The translations under genes were made by a program, and so were the position numbers. The notes under the pieces were generated by a model. It worked only from the letters and a program-made list of their open reading frames with translations. It did not search any database and was not told the origin of the DNA. From Streptomyces sp. CB01881 (GTDB lineage: Bacteria > Actinomycetota > Actinomycetes > Streptomycetales > Streptomycetaceae): a stretch of DNA of 64,000 nucleotides. Shown in pieces: positions 49,678 through 58,835 of the stretch. Within the stretch, counting starts at the first letter, position 1. Each line of letters begins with the position of its first letter. Location: contig NZ_CP026498.1 in NCBI RefSeq assembly GCF_002953255.1, positions 8,480,904 through 8,544,903 of the forward strand, in the 5' to 3' direction.

Positions 49678-49845
49678 CGAACAGGCTCCTGAAGGGTTGT
49701 CGTCTCGTGGCGCCGTGTGGCGTCCCCGGATCACCTCCATGCTTGCACGCCCCGCCACGCGCGCAAAGGGGCTTGCCGTGGGCGGGATGCGATCTACGGC
49801 ACACCGGGCCGGGCGGGCGGTGTCCGGCAGGCCTTTGCCCCGACT

Positions 49846-49908
49846 TTACGAAACGGGCTCGTCTCGTATCGAAAATCGCGCTACGCTGGCCGAGGGGGTT
49901 ACGAGACG
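49846..49908. promoter_or_regulatory. Inverted repeats, probable TetR-type operator for the MFS gene
   Basis: TTACGAAACG (49846-49855) and CGTCTCGTAT (49860-49869) form an imperfect dyad. A third site TTACGAGACG (49899-49908) has the same half-site in inverted form. They lie 54-116 nt upstream of the MFS start, in or beside the promoter. The TetR gene 180 nt downstream of the MFS gene is the natural candidate repressor. Confidence 0.5.
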
Positions 49909-49961
49909 CTTGCGACTCGGAATTGCCCGCCAGTGACACGCCACCACGGACGGGAACCGTC

Positions 49962-51599
49962 ATGACCACCGCAGCCGCGCCACCTCGCGTGCCGGAAGCC
50001 ATCCATCGCCGGCGCTGGGCGATCCTGGGCACCCTCGTGCTCGCCCTGCTCGTCGTCGTCCTCGACAACTCGATCCTCAACGTCGCGATGAAGACCATCG
50101 CGTCCCCCGCGCCGACCGGGCTCGGCGCCAGCCAGAGCGACCTGGAATGGTCGATCAACTCGTACACCCTGGTCTTCGCCGGGCTGCTCTTCACGGCCGG
50201 CCTGTTCGGCGACCGCTTCGGCCGCAAGCGCTCCCTGCTGGCCGGCATGGTGGTCTTCGGCATAGCCTCGCTGCTCTCCGCGATGGCCGCCTCGCCGGGT
50301 GAACTCATCGGCTACCGCGCCCTGATGGGCGTCGGCGGCGCGCTGGCGATGCCCGCGACGCTGGCCATCATCATGAACGTCTTCGAGCGCTCCGAGCAGC
50401 CCAAGGCGATCGGCATCTGGGCCGGCGCGGTCGGCCTGGCCATCGCCATCGGCCCGATCACCGGCGGCCTGCTGATCGAGCACTTCTGGTGGGGCTCGGT
50501 CTTCCTGGTCAACGTGCCGATCGTGATCGTCGCCGTGATCGCGATGGTGGTGCTGGTGCCCGAGTCGAAGGACCCGAACCCGGGCAGGCTCGACCCGGTC
50601 GGCGTGCTGCTCTCGATCATCGGCCTCGTCGCGCTGATCTACGGCATCATCAAGGGCGGCGAGCTGGCCGACTTCACCGCCGCCGGGGCCTGGGTGCCGA
50701 TGCTGGTCGGCGTGGTGGCACTGGTCGCCTTCGTCTGGTTCGAGCGCCGCGCCGCGCACCCCGCGCTGGACGTCAGCTGGTTCCGCAACAAGGTGTTCAG
50801 CGCCTCCGTGGTCGTCGTCGGCGTGGTCTTCTTCGCGCTGATGGGCGTCTCCTTCTTCGGCGTCTTCTACACCCAGAGCGTGCGCGGCTACAGCGCCCTC
50901 CAGGCCGGTGTGCTGATGCTGCCGCTGGCCGTCGCCCAGCTGATGTTCGCGCCCCGGGCCCGACTGGTGGTCGACCGCTTCGGCGTCGCCGCCACCTGTG
51001 CCGGCGGCATGGTCCTGATCGCGGTCGGCTTCCTCGGCTACCTGCTGCTGGACGCGACGACCCCGATCTGGATCCTCGTGGTGCTGGGCTTCCTGATGGG
51101 TGCCGGCATGGCGCACGTCATGCCGCCGGTGACCGTCGCCATCATGGGCTCGCTGCCGCGCGAGAAGGCCGGCGCGGGCTCGGCGGTCAACAACACCTTC
51201 CGGCAGGTCGGCGGCTCGCTCGGGGTCGCCGTGCTCGGCGCGGTGCTCTCCACCGTCTACCGCGACGGCATGGCCGACAAGCTGGACCAGCTGCCGACCG
51301 AGGCGCTGCGCGAGAAGGCGGGGGAGTCCCTGGAGGCCACCCTGGCCGTCGCCGACCGGCTCGGCCCGCAGGGCGCCGCGCTGGTCGGGCCGGCCCATGA
51401 CTCCTTCATCAACGCCATGCACGTGGTGGCCGGGCTCTCCGCCGGCATCACCGCGGTCGGCGCGCTGCTCGCCTGGTTCCTGCTCCCCGGCAGGTTGCCG
51501 GCGGGCGGCCCCGGCGCCGCGCCGGGCGCCACGCCCGCCCCGGAGGCGGCGGCCGGTGCCGCAGGCCCGGCGCGCGAGTCCGAGGTCGCCGGAACCTGA
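49962..51599 (+). CDS. MFS drug exporter (DHA2/EmrB-QacA-like)
   Basis: A 545-residue transporter with about 14 helices. LGTLVLALLVVVLDNSILNVAMKTI starts the core, with the motif A loop LFGDRFGRKRSLLAG, the antiporter motif C region IAIGPITGGLLIEHFWW, and IMGSLPREKAGAGSAVNNTFRQVGGSLG in helix 11-12. Ala/Pro-rich tail. Probably proton-driven multidrug efflux. Its upstream inverted repeats and downstream TetR gene make a likely repressor-efflux module. ATG at 49962. Confidence 0.93.
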   Translation: MTTAAAPPRVPEAIHRRRWAILGTLVLALLVVVLDNSILNVAMKTIASPAPTGLGASQSDLEWSINSYTLVFAGLLFTAGLFGDRFGRKRSLLAGMVVFGIASLLSAMAASPGELIGYRALMGVGGALAMPATLAIIMNVFERSEQPKAIGIWAGAVGLAIAIGPITGGLLIEHFWWGSVFLVNVPIVIVAVIAMVVLVPESKDPNPGRLDPVGVLLSIIGLVALIYGIIKGGELADFTAAGAWVPMLVGVVALVAFVWFERRAAHPALDVSWFRNKVFSASVVVVGVVFFALMGVSFFGVFYTQSVRGYSALQAGVLMLPLAVAQLMFAPRARLVVDRFGVAATCAGGMVLIAVGFLGYLLLDATTPIWILVVLGFLMGAGMAHVMPPVTVAIMGSLPREKAGAGSAVNNTFRQVGGSLGVAVLGAVLSTVYRDGMADKLDQLPTEALREKAGESLEATLAVADRLGPQGAALVGPAHDSFINAMHVVAGLSAGITAVGALLAWFLLPGRLPAGGPGAAPGATPAPEAAAGAAGPARESEVAGT

Positions 51600-51644
51600 C
51601 CCGGCCGCAGGCTTCTGACCTGCGGCTGAGCTGAGCGACAATGG

Positions 51645-51682
51645 GGCCCTGCCCGTCCGGCCGAGGCCGGACGGGCAGGGCC
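51645..51682 (+). terminator. Terminator after the MFS gene
   Basis: An 18-bp perfect stem (51645-51662 with 51665-51682) with a 2-nt loop, 45 nt after the MFS stop. It separates the pump from the TetR gene, which probably has its own promoter. Confidence 0.85.
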
Positions 51683-51781
51683 GTCGTCCGTACCGGGGTA
51701 CTCACCGGCCCGGGAGGGCGGACGACAATTGGAGTGGGAACGGCGCCTCGCGCCCGTGAGCATCCAGGGAGAAGAGCGGGG

Positions 51782-52414
51782 ATGAAGACGGACACCACGG
51801 CCGTGCCGGACTGCACCGGTCCGCGTCGGGGCCGCCCGCGCAGCGAGGCGGCCGAGCAGGCCATCTTCGCCGCCGTCGAGGAACTCATGGCGGGCGGCAC
51901 CAGCCTGCCCGAGCTGACCATCGAGGGAATCGCCACCGCGGCCGGCGTCGGCAAGGCCACCATCTACCGGCGCTGGTCCAACAAGGAGGCCCTGCTGATC
52001 GACATGGTCAGCCGGCTGGAGGCCCCCGTCCCCGAGGCCACCGGCGGGTCGGCCCGGGACGACCTGGTCGCGATGCTCGAGTACATGCGCATCCGCGGCC
52101 TCGCCAAGCGCTCCCGCTGGGTGCTCAAGGCCGCGCTCGGCCAGATGCACAGCTGGCCCGAGCTGCACGCCGCCTACCGCGAGCGCGTGATCATGCCGCG
52201 TCGGCGGATGGCGCGCGAGGTGATCCGCCGCGGCGTCGTCGAGGGCGAGCTCCGCGCCGACCTCGACGAGGAACTGCTCGCCGACCTGCTGCTCGGTCCG
52301 ATCCTCGCCCGCAGCGTGCTCTGGGAGGACTCCGACCTGGAGGACCCGGAGCTGGCCACCCGGATGGTCGACGCGCTGCTCCAGGGTCTGGCAGGGCCGG
52401 CGGCCCGGGGCTGA
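51782..52414 (+). CDS. TetR/AcrR-family regulator
   Basis: A 210-residue regulator with ATG at 51782 and AGAAGAGCGGGG upstream. RRGRPRSEAAEQAIFAAVEEL starts the HTH region; LTIEGIATAAGVGKATIYRRWSNKEALL is the recognition part. A ligand domain follows and ends LLQGLAGPAARG. It is downstream of the MFS gene, whose promoter has dyads suitable for a TetR dimer, so repression of the pump is likely. Confidence 0.92.
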   Translation: MKTDTTAVPDCTGPRRGRPRSEAAEQAIFAAVEELMAGGTSLPELTIEGIATAAGVGKATIYRRWSNKEALLIDMVSRLEAPVPEATGGSARDDLVAMLEYMRIRGLAKRSRWVLKAALGQMHSWPELHAAYRERVIMPRRRMAREVIRRGVVEGELRADLDEELLADLLLGPILARSVLWEDSDLEDPELATRMVDALLQGLAGPAARG

Positions 52415-52655
52415 GCCGCCCCGTTCCGGACTCCTTTGTTCCGGAACGAGCGCTTCCGGCCCCCGCGGCGCGGTTCCGGCGTGGCCTGGCTCACCAAACC
52501 GGGCCACGCCGGAACCCGCTCCACCGGCCCCGCGTCTGTCCCGGCATAGGCTGAGCCGGGAATCCGATCAAACCGGCACCAGTCCGGCACGTGCCCGCCC
52601 ACCGGCGGCGCCGGGCACCGGACCGGCAGGCGGGACGAAGGACGGGAGCCACGGC

Positions 52656-53972
52656 ATGGCGCAGGCGGACAGGGCGGAACGGACGGCGGCACCGGCGGCG
52701 GGGGGCAGCGGCCCGGCCACCGGCGGGGCCGACGCCCGCCCTGACGGCCCCGGCCGCCCGGCGGACCCGTCCGGCCCGTCCGGCCCGGTCGACCCGGTGG
52801 ATCCGGTGGGCCGGGTGGAGTCGGCAGGCCTGGAACGCCCCGGCGGCCAGGAGGCCCCGGCAGGCCTCGGCGGCCCGGAAGGCGCTGCGAGCCCCGAGAT
52901 CCCCGTCGGCCCCGAGATCTCCGCCGACCCGGAAATCCCCGCCGGCCCCGAGACCCCCGCCGGCCCGGAAGGCCCGGACGCCCCCGGGTCGTCCGGAGCG
53001 GGCTTCCTGGGCCTGCGCCGCTGGGGCCGGGACGGCCGGGGCAGCACCACCTGGCGTCGCGGCCTGGTCGTCGCCGCCCTCGCCCTGCTCACCGCGGCCC
53101 TGCTGGCCTTCCACTCCGAGGTGCCCAACAACATCGGCAACCTCGGCAGCCTGCTGGAGACCTTCCTGCCCTGGCTCGGCCTGGCCGTCCCGGCGCTGCT
53201 GGTCCCCGCCCTGCTGCGCCGCTCCGCGACCGCGCTGGTCGCGCTGCTGCTGCCGGTGCTGATCTGGTTCAACATGTTCGGCGGCCTGCTCAGCGACAAG
53301 AGCGGCGGCACCGGCGACTGGACGGTCGTCAGCCACAACGTGGCCGCCGCCAACACCGACCCGCAGAGCACGGTGAAGCTGCTGAAGGAGTCCGGGGCGC
53401 AGATCGTCGCCCTGCAGGAGCTGGCCGGCAAGCCGCTGCGCGGCTACGAGTCCGGCCTGGCCGACGCCTACCCGTACCACGTGGTGGAGGGCACCGTCGG
53501 CCTCTGGTCGAAGTACCCGGTCAGCGGGGTCTCGGTGGTGGACATCAAGATGGGCTGGACGCGGGCCTTCCGCGCCCAGGTCGCCACCCCGCAGGGGCCG
53601 GTCGCGGTGTACGTCGCGCACCTGCCGTCGGTCCGGCTGAAGGCCGAGGGCGGCTTCACCGTCAACCAGCGGGACGCCAGCGCGCAGGCCCTGGGCGACG
53701 CCATCGAGGCCGAGCCGCTGAAGAAGGTGCTGCTGCTCGGCGACCTCAACGGCACCATGAACGACCGCAGCCTCGCGCCGGTCACCTCGCAGATGCGCTC
53801 GGCCCAGGGCGCGGCCGGCGACGGCTTCGGCTTCAGCTGGCCGGCGTCCTTCCCGATGGCCCGGATCGACCAGATCATGAGCAAGGGCGGCCTGCGGCCC
53901 ACCGACTCCCGCACGCTGGGCCGGGACGGCAGCGACCACCTTGCGGTGGCCGCCACCTACCGCTACCAGTAG
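52656..53972 (+). CDS. Membrane endonuclease/exonuclease/phosphatase (EEP) family protein
   Basis: A 438-residue protein. The first about 125 residues are Pro/Gly/Ala-rich with repeats of GPE-type (PVGPEISADPEIPAGPET). Three hydrophobic helices follow, LVVAALALLTAALLAF, LETFLPWLGLAVPALLVPALL and ALVALLLPVLIWFNMF. The EEP domain (about 220-438) begins WTVVSHNVAAANTD and has LQELAG, YVAHLPSVR, LLGDLNGTMNDRSL and GSDHLAVAAT, which match the DNase-I/phosphatase-type active site. It may be a surface phosphatase or nuclease. Confidence 0.88.
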   Translation: MAQADRAERTAAPAAGGSGPATGGADARPDGPGRPADPSGPSGPVDPVDPVGRVESAGLERPGGQEAPAGLGGPEGAASPEIPVGPEISADPEIPAGPETPAGPEGPDAPGSSGAGFLGLRRWGRDGRGSTTWRRGLVVAALALLTAALLAFHSEVPNNIGNLGSLLETFLPWLGLAVPALLVPALLRRSATALVALLLPVLIWFNMFGGLLSDKSGGTGDWTVVSHNVAAANTDPQSTVKLLKESGAQIVALQELAGKPLRGYESGLADAYPYHVVEGTVGLWSKYPVSGVSVVDIKMGWTRAFRAQVATPQGPVAVYVAHLPSVRLKAEGGFTVNQRDASAQALGDAIEAEPLKKVLLLGDLNGTMNDRSLAPVTSQMRSAQGAAGDGFGFSWPASFPMARIDQIMSKGGLRPTDSRTLGRDGSDHLAVAATYRYQ

Positions 53973-53991
53973 CGGACGGCCCCGGCCGGGG

Positions 53992-55746
53992 TCAGCCCCG
54001 GCGCCACCGGTTGGTGATCGGGAGGCGGCGGTCCCGGCCGAAGCCCTTGACCGAGATCTTCGGGCCCGGCGGGTACTGCCGCCGCTTGTACTCGGCCGTG
54101 TCGACCAGACGCACGACCCGGTCCACCACCGCCGGGTCGAAGCCGGCCGCCACGATCGCGTCCCGGCCCTGGTCGCCCTCGACGTAGAGGTCGAGCACGG
54201 TGTCCAGCAGGTCGTAGTCGGGCAGCGAGTCGGTGTCCTTCTGGTCCGGCCGGAGCTCGGCGGACGGCGGCTTGCTGATGGTGTTCCCGGGGATCGGCGG
54301 CACCTCGCCGCGCCGCTCGGCCTCCTCGTTGCGCCAGCGGGCGAGGCGGAAGACGAGCGACTTGTAGACGTCCTTGATCGGCCCGAACGCGCCGACCGAG
54401 TCGCCGTACAGGGTGGAGTAGCCGACCGCCAGCTCGCTCTTGTTGCCGGGCGCGAGCACGATGTGCCCCTCCTGGTTGGAGATCGCCATCAGCAGCGTGC
54501 CGCGCAGCCGGGACTGCAGGTTCTCCTCGGCCAGGCCGGTCAGTTCGGTGGCCGCCAGGTAGGCGTCGAACATCGGGGCGATCGACACCGTCCGGAAGTG
54601 CAGCCCGGTGCGGCGGGCCAGCTCGGCGGCGTCGTCGCGGGAGTGCTGCGAGGAGTACCGGCTCGGCATCGAGACGCAGTACACGTTCTCGGCGCCGATC
54701 GCGTCCACGGCGATGGACGCCACCAGGGCCGAGTCGATGCCGCCGGAGAGGCCGATCAGGACCGAGCGGAAGCCGTTCTTGCGCACGTACGCCCGGGTGC
54801 CGGAGACCAGCGCGGCCCAGATCTCGGCCTCGTCCGAGACGCGGGGGGCCACCTCGGCGCGCACCGGCTCGGCGGGCGCCGGCAGCGGTTCGCCGCCCAG
54901 CTCGGTGCGGACCAGGCGCAGGCCGTCGCTGAGCAGCAGCCCGTCGGTGTGGTCGCTGCTCGCGGCCGGCAGCTCAAGGTCGAGGACGAGCAGGTGCTCC
55001 TCGAACTGCGGGGAGCGGCCCAGCACCCCGCCGTCCGCGCCGACCACGATCGAGTCGCCGTCGAAGACCAGCTCGTCCTGGGCGCCGACCATGTTGACGT
55101 ACGCCAGCGGGCAGCCCGCCTCCGCGGCGCGGCGCTGCACCAGTTCCAGCCGGGCGTCGTCCTTGTTCCGTTCGTACGGCGAGCCGTTGATCACCAGCAG
55201 CAGGCCGGCCTCGGCCTCGCGGGCGGCGGTGACCCGGCCGCCGTCCTGCCAGATGTCCTCGCAGATCGCCAGCGCGATGTCCACCCCGTTCAGCCGCAGC
55301 ACCGGAAGCTGGTCGCCGGGGACGAACCAGCGGTACTCGTCGAACACGCCGTAGTTGGGCAGGTGGTGCTTGGCGAACCGGGTGACGACCTCGCCCTGGT
55401 ACAGCACGGCCGCGCAGTTCTGCGGGGAGCCGGCCGGGCGGCCGAACCGCGGCGAGGCCTGCTCGGAGCGGCCGAGGTAGCCGACCACCACCGGAAGCCC
55501 GCCCAACCCCTCGGCCGCCAGCCGGCCGGCCAGCTCGACCAGCGCGGACCGGGAGGCCTCGACGAACGAACGGCGCAGCGCGAGGTCCTCGACCGGGTAC
55601 CCGGTCAGGGCCATCTCGGGGAACGCGACCAGCTGGGCGCCGGCCTCGGCGGCCCGCTTGGTCCAGTGCACCACCTCATCGCTGTTGCGTGCGATGTCAC
55701 CGACCCACGGGTCGGTCTGGCTCAGGGCGAGACGGAGATTGGGCAT
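53992..55746 (-). CDS. nadE: Glutamine-dependent NAD+ synthetase
   Basis: A 584-residue bifunctional enzyme. The N-terminal nitrilase-type glutaminase has the Glu-Lys-Cys triad in FPEMALTGYPVEDL, AKHHLPNYGVFDE and LAICEDIW. The C-terminal NAD synthetase has the PP-loop ALIGLSGGIDSALVASIAVDA and GLHFRTVSIAPMF. It makes NAD+ from deamido-NAD+ using glutamine-derived ammonia through an internal channel. The start ATG at 55746 is family-typical. Divergent from glnA2. Confidence 0.96.
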   Translation of the reverse strand: MPNLRLALSQTDPWVGDIARNSDEVVHWTKRAAEAGAQLVAFPEMALTGYPVEDLALRRSFVEASRSALVELAGRLAAEGLGGLPVVVGYLGRSEQASPRFGRPAGSPQNCAAVLYQGEVVTRFAKHHLPNYGVFDEYRWFVPGDQLPVLRLNGVDIALAICEDIWQDGGRVTAAREAEAGLLLVINGSPYERNKDDARLELVQRRAAEAGCPLAYVNMVGAQDELVFDGDSIVVGADGGVLGRSPQFEEHLLVLDLELPAASSDHTDGLLLSDGLRLVRTELGGEPLPAPAEPVRAEVAPRVSDEAEIWAALVSGTRAYVRKNGFRSVLIGLSGGIDSALVASIAVDAIGAENVYCVSMPSRYSSQHSRDDAAELARRTGLHFRTVSIAPMFDAYLAATELTGLAEENLQSRLRGTLLMAISNQEGHIVLAPGNKSELAVGYSTLYGDSVGAFGPIKDVYKSLVFRLARWRNEEAERRGEVPPIPGNTISKPPSAELRPDQKDTDSLPDYDLLDTVLDLYVEGDQGRDAIVAAGFDPAVVDRVVRLVDTAEYKRRQYPPGPKISVKGFGRDRRLPITNRWRRG

Positions 55747-55897
55747 GCTTCGGAGTGTAATCGTCTATCTGACGCAATGTCTCGGCCGGGGGCCGCCACT
55801 GCCCTCGGAGCCGGTGATCCGCCATGATGGGGGGAGTCGTTCTCGGGTGGTTTCCGGGCGTAACACGAACGTAAAGAGCAGAGGTGAGACTGTCCCC

Positions 55898-57259
55898 ATG
55901 GGCAAGCAGCAGGAGTTCGTGCTTCGGACGCTCGAAGAGCGTGACATCCGTTTCGTCCGGCTGTGGTTCACCGACGTGCTCGGGTTCCTGAAGTCGGTCG
56001 CGGTGGCGCCGGCGGAGCTGGAGCAGGCCTTCGAGGAGGGCATCGGCTTCGACGGCTCGGCGATCGAGGGCTTCGCCCGGGTCTACGAGTCCGACATGAT
56101 CGCCAAGCCGGACCCGACCACCTTCCAGATCCTGCCCTGGCGCTCGGAGACGCCCGGCACGGCCCGGATGTTCTGCGACATCCTGATGCCGGACGGATCG
56201 CCCTCCTTCGCCGACCCGCGGTTCGTGCTGAAGCGGACCCTGGAGAAGGCGTCCGACCTGGGCTTCACCTTCTACACCCACCCCGAGATCGAGTTCTTCC
56301 TGCTGAAGAACCTGCCCGGCGACGGCACCCCGCCGATCCCCGCCGACCATTCCGGCTACTTCGACCACACCCCGCGCGGGGTCGGCCACGACTTCCGCCG
56401 CCAGGCGATCACCATGCTGGAGTCGATGGGCATCTCGGTGGAGTTCTCCCACCACGAGGGCGCCCCCGGTCAGCAGGAGATCGACCTGCGCTACGCCGAC
56501 GCGCTCTCCACCGCCGACAACATCATGACCTTCCGCCTGGTCATGAAGGAGGTCGCGCTGGAGCAGGGCGTGCACGCCAGCTTCATGCCGAAGCCGTTCT
56601 CCGACCACCCCGGTTCCGGCATGCACACCCACCTCTCGCTCTTCGAGGGCGACCGCAACGCCTTCCATGAGTCCGGCGCCGAGTACCAGCTCTCCAAGGT
56701 CGGCCGCTCCTTCATCGCCGGCCTGCTGAAGTACGCGGCCGAGACCGCGGCCGTCACCAACCAGTGGGTGAACTCCTACAAGCGGATCTGGGGCGGCTCC
56801 CAGCGCACCGCCGGCGCCGGCGGCGAGGCCCCCTCCTACATCTGCTGGGGCCACAACAACCGCTCCGCCCTGATCCGCGTGCCGATGTACAAGCCCGGCA
56901 AGCAGGGCTCCACCCGGATCGAGGTCCGCTCCCTCGACACCGGCTGCAACCCCTACCTCGCCTACGCCGTCACCCTCGCCGCCGGCCTCAAGGGCATCGA
57001 GGAGGGGCTCGAACTCCCCCCGGGCGCCGACGACGACGTCTGGGCGCTCACCGACTCCGAGCGCCGCGCCCTCGGTATCCAGCCGATGCCGCAGAACCTC
57101 GGCGAGGCCATCGACCTGATGCAGCGCAGCGAGCTGGTCGCCGAGACCCTCGGCGAGCACGTGTTCGACTTCTTCCTCCGCAACAAGCGCCAGGAGTGGG
57201 AGGAGTACCGCTCCGAGGTGACGCCGTTCGAGCTGCGGAAGAACCTCCAGGTGCTCTGA
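55898..57259 (+). CDS. glnA2: GlnA2-type glutamine synthetase-like enzyme (gamma-glutamylpolyamine synthetase)
   Basis: A 453-residue enzyme of the class I GS fold: WFTDVLGFLKSVAVAP and GIGFDGSAIEGF near the start, NQWVNSYKRIWGG and RSALIRVPMYKPGK further on. It closely resembles S. coelicolor GlnA2 (SCO2241) as I remember it. That protein is reported to attach glutamate to polyamines rather than make glutamine. It lacks the adenylylation Tyr context of GlnA. nadE is divergent; glnE lies 2.7 kb downstream. ATG at 55898. Confidence 0.93.
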   Translation: MGKQQEFVLRTLEERDIRFVRLWFTDVLGFLKSVAVAPAELEQAFEEGIGFDGSAIEGFARVYESDMIAKPDPTTFQILPWRSETPGTARMFCDILMPDGSPSFADPRFVLKRTLEKASDLGFTFYTHPEIEFFLLKNLPGDGTPPIPADHSGYFDHTPRGVGHDFRRQAITMLESMGISVEFSHHEGAPGQQEIDLRYADALSTADNIMTFRLVMKEVALEQGVHASFMPKPFSDHPGSGMHTHLSLFEGDRNAFHESGAEYQLSKVGRSFIAGLLKYAAETAAVTNQWVNSYKRIWGGSQRTAGAGGEAPSYICWGHNNRSALIRVPMYKPGKQGSTRIEVRSLDTGCNPYLAYAVTLAAGLKGIEEGLELPPGADDDVWALTDSERRALGIQPMPQNLGEAIDLMQRSELVAETLGEHVFDFFLRNKRQEWEEYRSEVTPFELRKNLQVL

Positions 57260-57273
57260 CGTTTCGCCAACTG

Positions 57274-57311
57274 CAGTGCGGGCCTGCTCCGGTCGGAGCA
57301 GGCCCGCACTG
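57274..57311 (+). terminator. glnA2 terminator
   Basis: A 17-bp perfect stem (57274-57290 with 57295-57311) around GGTC, followed by TTTG. It lies 15 nt after the glnA2 stop. Confidence 0.92.
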
Positions 57312-57507
57312 TTTGCGCCGGGGGATTTGGCATCCCGGGGTGCCGTCGGCGGGTGCGGGTCGCGGGGTGGGGTGCACGGCTCGGCTGGCGTCCTCCGCGC
57401 ACGCTAATTCCTTGGGCCAATGTGATTACTCTGCAGCGGTGCGAACCGTGACGGGTGACGGAGGGGCGTATTCAGAAGATCCGTTTCGCGGATCATCCTG
57501 GAGTGTC

Positions 57508-58638
57508 ATGCGTATTCGAATCAGCACCCTGGTCCTGTCCGGGCTGGCCTCGGCCGCCCTCGTGTGGGGCGCCGGCTCCACGGCCTACGCGTCGCCCCTC
57601 GTCGACCACGGCGCAGCCACCGAAACGGCCGAGGCGCAGGGGGGATGGGTCGACAGCCTCCTGCGCCAGGCAGCGGAGGACAGCGGCTCCGCCGACGGCG
57701 CCTGGACCTTCACCGGCCGCAGCAGCCTCTACTCCGCGCCGGTGGTACGTCCGGCCCACCGGACCGAGGCCGACGCCACCGGGGTCGCCGCCACGGAGTC
57801 CGACGCCACCGAGGTCGAGGCCATCAAGGCCGACGGCTGGGCGCCCGACTTCGCGGAGCGGGTCGCCGCCGCGGTGCCCGGGAAGGGCGCGTCGGTGGAG
57901 CCGGGCGCGGCCAGTCCCGAACGCGGTCAGCCGGCGGCGCCCAAGCCCCAGGAGGGGCACGCTCAGCCGGCGGTCCAGCCGGCGGCGCCCAAGCCCCAGG
58001 AGGGGCACGCTCAGCCGGCGGTCCAGCCGGCGGCGCCCAAGCCCCAGGAGGGGCACCCGGCCGGTGGCGATGAGCACTGCGAGGAGGAGGGGAACGGCCA
58101 CCCCGGTGGTCACGGTGGTCACGGTGGTCACGAGGACCATGGCGGTCACGAGGGGCACGGCGGCCAGGGTCAGGGTCAGAGCAACGAGCAGCACCAGGGT
58201 CAGGGCCAGGCGCAGGGTCAGGGCCAGGACCAGGACGTCAACGTCACCGTCGTGGTGAAGAACAACGTCATCAACCACCTCGACAACAGCGCGAACAACA
58301 GTGCCACCAGCAACGCGAACAACTGGGCGAAGAACAGCCAGAGCCAGAGCAACCACCAGGCCTCGCTGAACGTGAACAAGGCCAAGTTCGGGGCCAAGGA
58401 GCAGGCGCCGTCCAAGCCGGCCCACCCCGGCGGTCACGCGTACGGCCACCCCGGCGGTCACGGGTACGAGGGGAAGCCCCCGCAGCACGGTGGGGGCGAG
58501 CAGCACCAGTCCGGGTCCCACGGCCACGGGGAGCTGGCCGAGACGGGCAGCCAGGGGATGCCGGTCCTGGCCGGCCTCTCGGCCGCCTTCCTCGCCGCGG
58601 GCGCGGCGGCGATGCGGCTCGGCCGACGGCGGTCATGA
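57508..58638 (+). CDS. Sortase-anchored, Asn/Gly/His-rich surface protein (LAETG)
   Basis: A 376-residue exported protein. The signal peptide ends near residue 28 (STAYA). A globular-looking segment follows (29-135), then three QPAAPKPQEGH repeats (141-186), a His/Gly stretch (HPGGHGGHGGHE) and a Gln/Gly stretch (GQGQ). An Asn-rich region (VVVKNNVINHLDNSANNSAT, then NANNWAKNSQSQ) precedes the cell-wall sorting signal LAETG (343-347), a hydrophobic helix and the tail RLGRRRS. LAxTG is the class E sortase motif, and a class E sortase gene converges on this one 197 nt away. Promoter: ATG at 57508 with GGAG upstream. The alternating Asn/Ser segment could be amyloid-like, as in chaplins; this is speculation. 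Confidence 0.9.
   Translation: MRIRISTLVLSGLASAALVWGAGSTAYASPLVDHGAATETAEAQGGWVDSLLRQAAEDSGSADGAWTFTGRSSLYSAPVVRPAHRTEADATGVAATESDATEVEAIKADGWAPDFAERVAAAVPGKGASVEPGAASPERGQPAAPKPQEGHAQPAVQPAAPKPQEGHAQPAVQPAAPKPQEGHPAGGDEHCEEEGNGHPGGHGGHGGHEDHGGHEGHGGQGQGQSNEQHQGQGQAQGQGQDQDVNVTVVVKNNVINHLDNSANNSATSNANNWAKNSQSQSNHQASLNVNKAKFGAKEQAPSKPAHPGGHAYGHPGGHGYEGKPPQHGGGEQHQSGSHGHGELAETGSQGMPVLAGLSAAFLAAGAAAMRLGRRRS
57928..58059. repeat. 48-bp tandem repeats in the surface protein gene
   Basis: Copies of a 48-bp unit start at 57928, 57976 and 58024 (the last partial), encoding QPAAPKPQEGHAQPAV repeats in frame. They form an extended Pro-rich stalk and copy number may vary. Confidence 0.88.
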
Positions 58639-58707
58639 CCTGACGCGCCCCCCGGATAGCCGGGTGGCGTCGTACGGGCCGCCCCGCCCGGCCGTCCGGC
58701 GGGGGAC

Positions 58708-58738
58708 GCCGTCCCGGCCGTTCGACGGCCGGGACGGC
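58708..58738. terminator. Bidirectional terminator between surface protein and sortase
   Basis: A 13-bp stem (58708-58720 with 58726-58738) around TTCGA lies between the stop of the surface protein and the convergent sortase stop. The UUCG-type loop is very stable. Confidence 0.85.
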
Positions 58739-58835
58739 TGACCGGGACCGGGCGCAGCGCCGGGCTCCGGGGGCGGTGCGAGCTCCGGGCGGGTGAAGGG
58801 CGGCAGCCGGCCTGCGGTCGGCGGGCCGCCGTCCT

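Noticed and set aside
53976..54000. Terminator between the EEP gene and nadE
   Set aside because: Only a short 12-bp CCCCGGCCGGGG dyad without clear flanks; insufficient to call.
57928..58059. CRISPR-like spaced repeats in the surface protein gene
   Set aside because: Units are contiguous in-frame coding repeats (48 bp) without spacers; no cas genes.
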